A stretch of DNA of 64,000 nt from assembly GCA_036346355.1 (NCBI GenBank), contig CM070578.1, forward strand, positions 12,290,501-12,354,500. The letters run 5' to 3'. Each line of letters opens with the position of its first letter. Positions within the stretch are counted from its first letter, which is position 1. Both the position numbers and the translations under genes were made by a program. Below, piece by piece: positions 1 to 10,202 of the stretch. Below the pieces are notes generated by a model. It was not told the DNA's origin. It saw only the letters and a program-made list of their open reading frames with translations, and searched no databases. This DNA comes from Rhipidocladum racemiflorum (Eukaryota > Streptophyta > Magnoliopsida > Poales > Poaceae).

Positions 1-354
1 CAACTTTGCTGTGATGCCAAACTCAGTTTACTACGTGGACCGAAAGATAAATGGTTACCGACTATGATTCATGTACATAATCTAGGAAGTTATGAATAAC
101 ACTTGGGACATTTATCCTCGGATTTAAAATAATGACTTGATAAGAACCTCCCTTTTGTTTTGCAATCCCATTGTATGAATGTTTATATTTTGGATGTTGG
201 ACTATCATTAGCAGATGAAAACATGTGGTCTTGGCATCTTGCACTACTGGTTTAGTTGGGTATAATGGAACTGGGTCTTGCCCTCGTTAGTCTTTCTGTA
301 TGTAATATTTTGTTTGTTAGTTGATGGTGTCAATTGTTTTTTTTGTCTTTTCAG

Positions 355-3300
355 TCCGATGTCAACACAGTAGCATTTGCTGATGAAACTGGCCATCTGA
401 TATATTCCGGAAGTGATGATAATTTGTGCAAGGTAGCTTGCTGTTATAAATTATCTAAGCTCTTCTATGATAACATATTTGACTGAATTTTTTTTCCTCG
501 GATTTCTTCAGCATTTCTAAACATATGCATTTTGAAGGTTTCTTTAGTTGCAACCTCCGTATCGCTGAAAGACTGAAAGTGCTGGTTCCAGATGTTTTTT
601 GTTTCCACTAGAGTAGCAGATTACATGTCATGAATAAATAAATTGTCTGCTAGAGTTTGGAGCATTTGCACAGCCTTTTGTCATTCTTGATACCTTAAAA
701 ATATGCTTTGTATTGCTGTATCAATAAAATGAGATGGTTTAATTGACTAGGTTAGATGTCAAAAGCTATGGCAATATTCTACCTTATCCTGCTTGTTCCT
801 TTACCCCAGTATTACTACTTATAAAACCATTTCTTCACAGTACTGCTGTTTCCAACTCTTAATTCTCAAATGAAAATCAAATAGAATTTGGGATTTACTT
901 ATTCCAATGATGAAATATTAATGTTAAGTTAAACCTTCAAATTTTATTATGTTGCTGGCAATGCTGTTTGCAATCCTTCAGGGTTATTTTATTGCCAGTA
1001 TTGCACTGATCCACTTATGTGTTGCAGTCTGTTATTAAGCTACCAAAAGTGTAGTTTCAAAAATGGTTGTACTACCTAATATAGTTACAACACCATGAGT
1101 TTATGGGTTAACATTGGCATATCCAAGGTTTCAAATTTCGTTTTAGGGTTTCATCTCGGCACCCTCCAAAATCCGAAATCTCGTTTTTTCGGACGAAATC
1201 CGAACGAAATACAAAAAGGAAAATTTGAATCCGGTAATTTGTGAACCGAGATTTCGGTTCAAAATACCGACATTTCGGCCAAAATGCCGAGATCTCGGCA
1301 AAATTTTAGATGTTGTCGCCCTTTGAATTTTTTAAGGTTTTTTTAATTTCGTCGGAATTATGATATACCGATTGTCTCACACGTAAAACGACGTGAAGAT
1401 TCCAATCCGGCCAAAATACGGTGAAATTCGGTCAAATCCGGTCAAGTTTTGTTCAAATCTCGGTCAAATATACCGAGATTTCGCTGAGATTTTGTGTTAC
1501 TATAGCGCGTCGGGGAGCGCGTGCGCGGGCGGGGTGGGTTAAGGGGGAAGGGGAGGGGACACATGTCGGTTTTCTCAGTTTCGCCGGGATATGACAGTGT
1601 GGACATAGAAAACAGAAATATGTTCAGAGGAATTTTTTTAATAAAATTATGTGTTTCTTACCAAATAAAGGGACCACAATTTAGATGTAGTGTTGAGTAT
1701 TAAAACTGCAAAATGATGTATTGATGCACTCCTGATAACTTGAAATTATGTAGCATGCCTACTGGGTAATCTTGGATAAAACTTTTAGTTCATTCAGGAC
1801 TATGGATTTCGGTTCTAGTAAATTTATCAAAGGAAGATATTCACATGCCTTTTACCCTAGGCTTCAATAACAGTTACTTCAGTAAGTTATATGCTTTTTA
1901 TTGTCTCGTGTACTGGACAAGAACCTACCTAGTAAATTATCAGTTAATAATCACATGCTTTGTACCCTAGGCCTCGGTATACGTTTAATATTTATCTTGA
2001 GTACGGAGCAATCACCTAGAAGGCATATGTCAGTAATTCCTACATGGTTTTACATTACACAATAACTTGTGTATACTAAGATAATTTTGAGTTTTCCTAT
2101 GGAACAAAAAGAAAAAATATTTTTTTTAATCATGTTCATTTTGGTAGTGTTGTGGTATGTGATCTTGGCAGTCTGCAGGTCTGGGACAGACGTTGTTTGT
2201 CCACAGGAGAAGCTGCTGGAGTTTTGACTGGACATTTGCATGGCATTACTCATATTGACAGCCGCGGAGATGGTCAATGTTTCATATCAAATGGAAAAGA
2301 CCAAACTATTAAAATGTGGGACATCAGGAAAATGACATCCAATGCTGATGGGTATGTGTTAAGAAACAGACAGTTTGCTTAATCCATACTTTTTGGTTGC
2401 TCAGATTTGAACATATTGGCCCACTCATAAAGCTACACTGATCTTATTGTTTCATGCAGTAATGACGACAGGGTATCTACTTGGGACTACAGACATTCAA
2501 GATATCCACAACAGTATAAGCAACTAAAGCATCCCCATGATCAGTCATTAGCTACATACCGGGGTCATTCAGTTCTCCGCACATTAATCCGTTGCTACTT
2601 TTCTCCCGCATATAGGTAACTTATTTTTTTTCTTCATACTGACAAGCATGTCAAGTAATATTACCTATTGTGCGAACAAGCAACTGATTGGAAACTTTGA
2701 ATAATTGTTGTTTTCTACTTATTGAAGTTATACTGGTGCTAATATCCTGTATCCTGTATGATTCCTCTTTCTACAGCACGGGACAGAAGTACATATATAC
2801 AGGATCCTTCGATTCTAGTGTCTGTATCTATGATGTGGTATGTCTCTTTTCAACATGCAGGAGACTGTTTTTTTAAGTACCTTTTCTTGTATGCATTTTC
2901 TATTTAATTATTTTCTTTCTATTCCCAGAAAGTTCCATTTTTTTCTATGTTAGTGTTGTGGTAATGTGTGATTGTTCTACAGTCAAATAGCTCATCAAGA
3001 TTAATTGGGGCAAATCTGAAAATGCCACTAGTCAAAAACCATGGTCTGAGTGTGAATGAAAAAAGGACAATACAGATTGGCATTGTGCCACCTGGTTTAT
3101 TTCTATTTTTTTTCTTCTAAAAATGCACTCTAACAAGGTTAAAGAACTTTGCCGAGCCAAAATGACTGTTTTGTCCCCTCCCAAAACCAGAAGATATCAT
3201 CCAACATGTATAACACCTCAGCCTGATTTGGCCCATTTCAGGCTAATAGTGGTGGGATTACTCACTAGGTGGTGGTATCGTTAGAGTTGCATACAGTACT

Positions 3301-4058
3301 TTGGGCATCAGCATCGATATCTGTCGAGGTTAACCCATTTGATCAAAGCGAGGATAGAAGTCTTTTAAGTATTGGGACTTGTTGGACGTACCTATTGTGT
3401 TGCAGATGGTATGACAGCATTACCCCTGCTGTATGGATGCGTGTGCTGTGACTCATATGCAGACTCATATGGAGGGGTTTCTTTATGAATTTTGGGGACT
3501 GAACTAAATCCTAGGAATTCAAATCCAAGCCCCCCCTATCCAAACAGGCCCGGAGTGTGGGAATGTAACACCCTGGTCAATTGGATCAGTTAGGGCTTGT
3601 AGTGCTATAATCAGTGTCCACTTATTTGGTACCTTGGGTTGCAAAACGTGGAAACCAATTCTTTATGGCATTGAATTAGAAATATGCCAGCCTTTTAAGA
3701 ACTCTTGGATAGCATAGATCTTACGATGAAGTGCCTTGCCTTAGCATCCATACATGAATAGTCATGACTAAAGTCAAACAAAATAATCCCGTTGTGCCTG
3801 TTTCACCTTTTTTTATAAATTAAATTTTGTTACATTCTTCATGATTTCCACAAAGCTCTTCGTACATATTGGATTATCTTGTTTCATGTTCAGGTAAGTG
3901 GATCACAAGTTGCCAAACTGAAAGGATATCATCAGCTAGCAATTCGAGACTGCAGCTGGCATCCGTTGTACCCCATGCTTGTCAGCTCATCCTGGGACGG
4001 CCGGATCGCTAAATGGTCCAGAACCAGTTCCGAGCAAGATACTCCTGATCTCGATTGA
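355..4058 (+). CDS. LEC14B/DCAF11-like WD40 repeat protein, 3' part (5' exons lie left of the window)
   Basis: Five exons read in one frame: 355-432, 2179-2351, 2460-2615, 2777-2837 and 3894-4058 (stop TGA), each bounded by AG acceptors and GT donors with matching phases. The product shows successive WD40 blades: a GSDDNLCKVWDRR blade, an SNGKDQTIKMWDIRK blade, YIYTGSFDSSVCIYDVVSG, and a final blade ending SSSWDGRIAKWS. The stretch between blades (HPHDQSLATYRGHSVLRTL, then CYFSP) is characteristic of plant LEC14B and animal DCAF11/WDR23. In that family the protein is a substrate receptor of CUL4-DDB1 E3 ligases; that role is inferred from the family, not seen here. The WD-x-R DDB1-contact motif is present as VWDRR and MWDIR. 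The 1.7-kb intron 433-2178 holds a dispersed repeat at 1118-1505; the other long intron is 2838-3893. Bases 1-354 are intron. The gene converges on the SERF-like gene at 4664. Confidence 0.9.
1118..1505 (+). repeat. Dispersed 'CGAGATTTCGG' word repeat, copy 1 (intronic)
   Basis: The stretch is built from degenerate self-complementary words such as CCGAGATTTCGG, CCGAAATCTCG and GCCGAGATCTCGGC. A core near 1335-1415 (TTTCGTCGGAATTATGAT, then ACGACGTGAAGATTCC) matches the copy at 28029-28482 in inverted orientation. It sits inside an intron of the WD40 gene. No open frame of note. Family identity unknown to me. Confidence 0.7.
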
Positions 4059-4663
4059 ATCGAGCGTGCAAGAATTTTCGGTTTTTGTCAACCTCAAATA
4101 GCATACGCAATCTTGGATTGAAAGGATGGTGTTAAACAACGCTAATCACAGTTGAACAAAAGAGGGATTAAGAAAGAGGACCCTACGTCGTAAGTACTGT
4201 ATAGAAGCCAGGCCAAGCGCGTCTATAACTGTTTCATACCTTCGGTGTACATAAACAGACTATCCTTTGGATTCAGATTATACGTAAGTACATGTCCTCT
4301 GTGATTATTTTGTTGTTTTTGTACCTTCAATGGGCATATATAGCTCATTCTTTCGAAAGAAAAACCTGTTTGCACTTTGTAGGAGGAATTCGTAATAGCA
4401 AAACCAGGAAAGTTGCATGGTATGTGTCTGGCTTTTATGTTTTAGCCTCGTTGCAAAGTTTTCCCAAATCCAGAAGCAACAACGGCTTGTTCAGGTCCAG
4501 GGGCAACAATGTGTGTGTGCAGGGCTAGGTTCCATTTCGTCAGTGATCCAAGCAATACAAATGTACTCAATCTGCATCGATTTTTAGATCAGATCATATA
4601 GAATTCCTAGCAAGAGGACAATCCATCAGACGAAACAAATCCAATCAACGCTAACAACTCCTA
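4059..4663. other. Tail-to-tail intergenic spacer
   Basis: This holds the 3' UTRs/terminator regions of two converging genes (WD40 on +, SERF-like on -). I see no other gene; the short open frame at 4292-4528 has no recognisable product. Confidence 0.6.
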
Positions 4664-5072
4664 TTACTTCTTGCCCGCGGCGTTCTTGCTGGCGCCCTTG
4701 TTCTTGGCGTCGGCGCCGCCCCCCTGACCGGCCTGCGCCTGCAGCGCCTTGGCGTCCCTATCGCGACGCTGCTCCGGCGTGAGCCCGTCGTCGCGCCCCT
4801 TCACCACCGGCTTCCGCGCCTGCGCCCTCTGCCTGTCCCGCTCCCTCTGGTCGCCGCGTGCACTCGCCAGGTCAAGGACAACGATAATCCAAAAACACAC
4901 ACACAGAGTAGTACAATTCACACACAGTCACCAAAACAAAACTAAAGATCCTAAAACTCTAATGCAAAGAATATCCAGGTCTTTGGAAGAATTATTAATA
5001 CTAACATAAGAAGAAGAAGAAGAGAGAGAGAGAGAGAGAGAGAGATTACGAGTTGTTAAGGATATGAGTCAT
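4664..5072 (-). CDS. SERF/4F5-family small basic protein, 66 aa
   Basis: Exon 2 (4857 down to 4664) encodes a typical small EDRK-rich factor (4F5) core: GDQRERDRQRAQARK, then DDGLTPEQRRDRDAKAL, followed by a Gly/Ala/Lys-rich tail ending AAGKK. The family starts MTRG(N/D)QR. No in-frame ATG exists upstream of exon 2 in contiguous DNA. Joining the 7-nt coding exon ATGACTC (5072-5066) to exon 2 at 4857 gives exactly MTRGDQR. The intron between them begins ATATCC and ends AC, i.e. U12 type. Family members are small, charged, largely disordered proteins; animal SERF proteins promote amyloid assembly, and the plant role is not established. A TATA element lies about 75 bp upstream of the ATG, and a MITE occupies 5432-5760 further upstream. 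Confidence 0.85.
4858..5065 (-). other. U12-type AT-AC intron of the SERF-like gene
   Basis: Read on the - strand, the 208-nt intron starts ATATCCTTAA at 5065 (minor-spliceosome donor consensus ATATCCTT). It has TGTCCTTGAC at 4880-4871 (U12 branch consensus TTCCTTRAC) and ends GTGCAC at 4858. The branch A (4872) lies about 13 nt from the acceptor, within the short distance required for U12 introns. No GT-AG alternative gives the family N-terminus. A (CT)n tract at 5022-5045 lies near the donor. Confidence 0.85.
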
Positions 5073-5144
5073 TGCTGTTCTGAAATTAAGCAGACGCAAG
5101 ACGGGTTGGATGGTGAGGTCGAAACGGAGGGACGCGCGGGGCGG

Positions 5145-5152
5145 GAATATAT
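5145..5152 (-). promoter_or_regulatory. TATA-like box of the SERF-like gene
   Basis: On the - strand CATATATTCC lies about 75 bp upstream of the ATG at 5072, in an otherwise GC-rich promoter. Position and composition fit a TATA box; no transcript data. Confidence 0.5.
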
Positions 5153-5431
5153 GCAGGGCTCTCCCTTTCTGGAACCTTCCGCGCGGTACGGCCCGCGCCG
5201 TCCAGCCGTTTTCGGCCCGTTTTCCGCGTGCGCTCTGCGCGATTTCACTGGAAATTCGGGGCGGGCGGACGCCGTAGTTCGGACGGGACCGGCGCGGGGT
5301 GAGCTGCTGTGGCTGTGGCTGTGGCTGCATTACGTGCGTCCCGTGCGGCGTTGTGGGCTGAACTGTTCGCCTCATGTAGCGGGGCCTGGAGCAGAGCTGG
5401 GCTGGCCGGGCCGAGCCACGGTGTGGGGTTA

Positions 5432-5760
5432 GAATTTTTTGTTATTTAATATTTATTTTAAATCTTTTTTTCAAATCTAATCGATGGAAACACAAAATTG
5501 CAAAAATAGGCACCCGCCGCCTAATATAGCGATCGCCCCATATTGGGGCGATAGGTACCTGGATGTAAAAAAAACACTTGTAAAAATGAACACATGAAGG
5601 AGTAGATTTACCAACATATTTTGCATCCAGGTACCTATCGCCCCAATATGGGGCGATCGCCCTATATTGGGGCGACGGGTGCCTATTTTTGCAATTTTGT
5701 GTTTCCATCGATTAGATTTGAAAAAATGATTTAAAATAAATATTAAATAAAAATAGATTC
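5432..5760. mobile_element. Mutator-type MITE with long inverted arms
   Basis: A 329-bp element starts GAAT and ends ATTC. The two arms are about 145 bp each and nearly perfect inverted repeats (for example CACAAAATTGCAAAAATAGG near the left end and its complement near the right). It is flanked by a perfect 9-bp direct repeat GTGGGGTTA (5423-5431 and 5761-5769), the size made by Mutator-like transposases. The arms contain further short palindromes (GGGGCGATCGCC, CCCCATATTGGGG). No coding capacity; it could form a long hairpin RNA. It lies 360 bp upstream of the SERF-like start. Confidence 0.9.
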
Positions 5761-5967
5761 GTGGGGTTAGGGGCTTGGGGCACGTGACCTGGGGCCGAGG
5801 GGGAAATGGCACGTGAGCTGTAGGAAACAAGGCTGAGTTTGAAACTTGGATTCTCTCTCTCTCTTCTGTATCATGTGAGAATTGAATTATGTTATGTAAA
5901 AATCCTGTAAAATTTATGTTTAGTTTCTGTATTCCGAAAGGACCCCAGAGTATGAACCGAACCCAGG

Positions 5968-6592
5968 TGTTTGCACCAAAATCTGGCATATATTGGGATC
6001 AGTCTGAATCGGAAAAGAAGCGTTCGTATAGAAAGGAATCGGTAAACGAACCGGAAAAGGAATCCGTTTCTAAAAAGAAAAGAAATCAGACCGGAGGCCG
6101 ATACGGGTAAACGCACCGTATCCATATACAACTCGGATCGGCCAGGTGTGTTATAAAAGGGGATAGACGTCAAGCGAAGAAGGACATCAATCAATCAATC
6201 CAACACACCTACTTTTTATAAGCTTTTCTTTTACATCGTTTTAGCTTCATAGATCTCTCTGTAAGTCGACGGAATCAACATAGCCGCAAGATCGATTGTT
6301 GGTTTTAGCCGATTTCACCCAGGTTCGATCTGCTTCGTTTTGCTGCGCATCGCCTTCTCGAAGCCGATTTTACCTTGTATCCGGATTAACCGTAACTGGT
6401 TGATCTAGTTATCCCCTAATCGGTTCTCGCCGACTAGCGAAAAGCCGATAAACATTGCTTTATCGGCTTTGGTCAAATTACAAATTCTACCTTGTCAATT
6501 TCAGGTCAAATTGACTGGCACGCTCTGCAAACCCGGCGTTTGTCTCGTGTGTTCGAAGCTGAGGACCCTGCTTCACGTTTTTAGCGCGAACA
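5968..6592 (+). repeat. 5' LTR of the Tat element
   Basis: Begins TGTTTGCACC and ends GCGCGAACA, matching 17154-17780 nearly base for base. It should hold the element's promoter: GTTATAAAAGGGG near 6150 is the likely TATA region. It differs from the 3' LTR mainly at a short patch after CATAGC (about 6283-6300). Confidence 0.95.
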
Positions 6593-6597
6593 TATTT

Positions 6598-6615
6598 TGG
6601 CACGCCCGGTGGGAC
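6598..6615 (+). other. Primer-binding site
   Basis: TGGCACGCCCGGTGGGAC begins five bases after the LTR end. It starts with TGG, as expected for complementarity to the CCA end of a tRNA primer. I could not assign the tRNA. Confidence 0.7.
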
Positions 6616-6629
6616 CAAGAAGATCAAAA

Positions 6630-9325
6630 ATGTCATCAACCGACAAGCCTGCGGTCATCGCCGATATCAACACCGATGCTATAATCGCGCCTCAGATGGC
6701 CGATTTAACCCTTGAGCAGCGAAAAGAAATCGAAGACCGAAAGGCGGCCTTGGAAGAAATAATGTTGCGATTTTTTCAGAAAACTCGCCGTGGTGTCACC
6801 CAAAGGGCTGCACTCCCCAACATCAATCCTATCGGGGATTCATCATCCGAATCGGTAAGCCGATACGCACCCGCTCAAGCCGATTTATCAAGTATGATCG
6901 AGCAATCTATTCATCATGCATTAATTAACCAGTCATCGGCTCTAGTATCCACATTGAAGCCAATGATAGAAAATAGTGTGAAGACAATTGCTCAGGAATT
7001 GGCTGTGTCTGGAAGCCTGCTAGATCCACCACAAACCGTCCCTGCGTACCCAGTGTACTCCATAGCACCTAGCACCAATGCAGTAAAAGTGTCGGCTCAA
7101 ACACCCGTTATGATGTCGACTCAGCCCACCGTTCTGAAACCAAGCACACAGAGAGATGGATTTACGCACTACCACGGGCACACAGATGGGGCTAAAATAA
7201 GCACACCAAACCCGTTGAACGGACCCTCCAGCAGCACCGGTTTATCGGATTATCAGCCGATCGAAACGGATCAGGTTCCACAATCACGGGGAGCCGCAAT
7301 GATGAAACAAGCGCCGTATAGGGTGATACCATACGTTGAGCCATTCGCGCCCATACCCGATGCATTGGGTTTTAATCATGATTATGACCAAGTGCCAAGA
7401 CCGCCTGCGGCGCGATTTGGACAAAGACTCGAGTTTGCACTCGGGGGGCAGGGCACAAACAATGAGAATTGGCAATGTCCGGTTGCACCACAAGCCGACA
7501 ATGTTAATTGGGCAGAACAAATTGCCAACGTTTTGAGGGAACAGTTCGGCTTACAGCCCAGAGGAAGAGTGATCGGCTACAGGAAGCCGTATCCCGATTA
7601 CATAGATCGAATGCCATACCCACACAACTTTAGGATACAAGACTTTGCCAAATTCTCAGGTGATGATTCTGTCACCACGATTGAGCATATCGGACGGTTT
7701 ATGGCTCAGTGTGGAGAGGCTGCACAGTCCGATGGACTAAAAATTAGACTGTTTCCTTTATCATTGTTTGGTGCTGCATTCACTTGGTTCACTAATCTAC
7801 CCCCAAATTCAGTTCATGTGTGGAACGATTTAGAAAGCCGATTCCATGAATACTTTTTTTTCGGGGACTATGGAGCTTAGGATTTCTGATCTTAGTTCAG
7901 TCGATGTATACTGGCGAATCGGTTTTCGATTATATCAGAAGGTTTAGAGGCGTACGGAATAGATGCTTCAGTGTAACATTACTCGATGATCAATTGGCCG
8001 ATTTAGCATTCCAAGGGCTAATCCCGCCATTAAAAGAGAAGCTATCGGGCCAAGAGTTTCCCGATTTAGGCCACTTACTCCATCGCGTATTGGCACATGA
8101 AAGCCGATATGCAGAGAGCAAAGGGTTTAAAGATAGATTTAAGCCGAACGATAATGAAAAGGCCAAAGTAAACATGGTAGATTACAATTCAAGCGACACC
8201 TCTGAGGATGAAGCAGAGGTAAACATAGCCGAGTGGACCAAGGGTTCTAAAAAGCCACTCGTATGCTCTCTGCTCAAGCCGACGAAAAATAGGGCGGAAG
8301 TCAAGTATTCATATGATGTTTCAAAGTGTGACAAAATATTTGATTTATTGTTGCAAGAAAAACTCATAAGGTTACCAGAAGGGCACGTCATCCCGTCAGC
8401 CGAAGAAATTAAAAAGCGAAGGTACTGCAAATGGCACCATTCATTTTCACATAACACTAACGATTGCAATATTTTTCGACAGCAGATTCAATCGGCCATC
8501 GCCGATGGCAGGTTAAAGTTTGCGGAAGAATCGACTATGCAAATAGATATGAATCCTTTCCAGGTCAACATGGTGCAGTGCTCACAAAAAGGAAAGGGAC
8601 CTATGAGAGATGTTAAGTCGACTAAAGGATTTGAAGCACGATCAAAGGGAGATGAAACAGTGCAGATTACTATCGGCTCCATACAAATAGAAGCCGATAA
8701 AAATGGACAAAACTCAAGGACGGTAAAACCAAGAGGAGACTTGGAAATCGGAAAATGGTATCGGGCTGAGAGGGCTCCAAGAAAAGTCGATTTCAAACCA
8801 AAGCCGACTTTCTCACAACTCCTGGGGAAGTATGAGAGGATAAGTCGAAGATGTAACACTCGACAACACCAGAGTTTTCATCAACCGGATCAGAAGACAG
8901 ACAACTATTATTGGCGACCAAATATGTCACATCGACCAACTACTGAAGAAGAGAAACATCGGCAATGTCCCTTTTGGCAGTTTTGCTGGGAGAGGGGGAT
9001 GACCTTACCAACAGTTGTATCTTGTCCTATGCAACACTCGTCTGCATATCGGCCAAACTAATCTGTAAAAGACAGGTTGTCTAGACCGATACACGATCGA
9101 CTAGAAGTGAGAAGCAGGAGGCCGATCTATGAAAGGTTGTCGACATCAGAGCAAGGCGAGTCCTCCCGAAATCAGGAATTATCGGCTTCTCATAACACAA
9201 GTAGAATGGAATCTGACAGCGAAATGAGCAATTTAGCTGGAAAGATAAGGAAGCCGATAGAACCTAAACCTAGGTGGTGCCTCGTGTCTCAAAGAAGTCA
9301 CAACGCAGGCGGCTTCAGCGATTAA
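6630..9325 (+). pseudogene. gag: gag of the Tat element, broken
   Basis: The first ATG after the primer site is 6630. The frame is open to 7880 and then shifts within an 8-T run at 7854-7861. The Gag signature resumes at about 7904 in another frame (ESVFDYIRRFRG, DQLADLAFQGL), implying at least one more small indel near 7890-7903. This second segment runs to an in-frame TAA at 9059-9061, with coding sense continuing beyond it to 9325. Cys/His clusters near 8420-8470 (YCKWHHSFSHNTNDC) and near 8970-9025 (CPFWQFC to C) look like zinc knuckles. Gag forms the virus-like particle and binds element RNA. At least two frameshifts and one stop make it non-functional. Confidence 0.85.
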
Positions 9326-10202
9326 AGACACAAGAAGAAAGGGAAGCCGAAAAAGAGAGCGAGAGGGATCGGATGTTCAATAAGTTAAGGCCAATACCGG
9401 TTTTGAAAAAAGAGTGGAGAAAGAAGAAACAGATCGATAGTGATTCAGATCAATCGGTCGAATCCGGTTCTCCGATGATCCGAGATGATACACCACCAAT
9501 GGATATAAACATGGTATTCACTCTACCTGCCGAGTTCAAAACAGAAGAATCGGCTGAAGAAGTGTTCGCCCAATTGTGCCTCGGAGCACCAGACGCTGTG
9601 TTCGAAAAGCCAAAAGACATGCATCGGCATCTAAAACCGTTATATCTAAAAGGGTATATTAATGGCCGACCGATATCTCGTATGTTGGTCGATGGTGGGG
9701 CAACAGTTAATCTGATGCCGTTAAGTACTTTCAGAAAATTGGGTAAAGCCGATGAACACTTGATCAAGACCAATATGGTGCTAAATGACTTCACGGGAGA
9801 CCCAACTGAGGCTAAAGGCGTAATGGTGTCAGAACTGACAGTCGGTAATAAAACGTTGCCACTGCATTTTTCGTGATAGAAGCCAAAGGCAATTACAGTG
9901 TGCACCTTGGGCGGGACTGGATCCATGCCAATTGCTGTATACCATCAACTATGCATCAGAAATTGGTGCAGTGGAACGATGATACAGTAGAAGTTGTACC
10001 AGCCGACACATCGGCTCATATCGCCATGGCTAGCCCTGATACCAATTGGCCACACGAAGAAGCCGAATGTATATCAGGAAAAGCCTTGGACAATTGCAAT
10101 TTTATCTGCGTCGAGAAGTCAGGATTCAAGCCGATCAGCGTCAAACCCAATACGTTTGATCGGACAGACGAAGTAGTAAGAAGATGGAGTCCAAGACGCT
10201 AG
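9274..10202 (+). pseudogene. Retropepsin region of the Tat element, frameshifted
   Basis: 9274-9876 encodes a linker plus an aspartic protease core: MLVDGGATVNLMPLS, with DGG at the catalytic position, followed by a typical YxL-rich strand region. The frame is lost at 9870-9876 in a T run, where the next frame (9873-10202) carries the rest of the family sequence (GRDWIHANCCIPS). Upstream, the junction with gag near 9280-9310 is also shifted. The protease would cleave the Gag-Pol precursor; this copy cannot make an intact one. Confidence 0.8.

Noticed and set aside
4664..4921. 85-codon version of the SERF-like frame starting upstream of exon 2
   Set aside because: It starts at GTG, and its first ~20 residues (hydrophobic) are translated intron; the AT-AC intron model restores the family start.
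5046..5432. Overlapping frames on both strands in the SERF promoter
   Set aside because: GC-rich promoter sequence with a TATA box; no domain, no intron signals.
6597..6630. Extension of gag upstream of ATG 6630
   Set aside because: It would begin at TTG within the primer-binding site.
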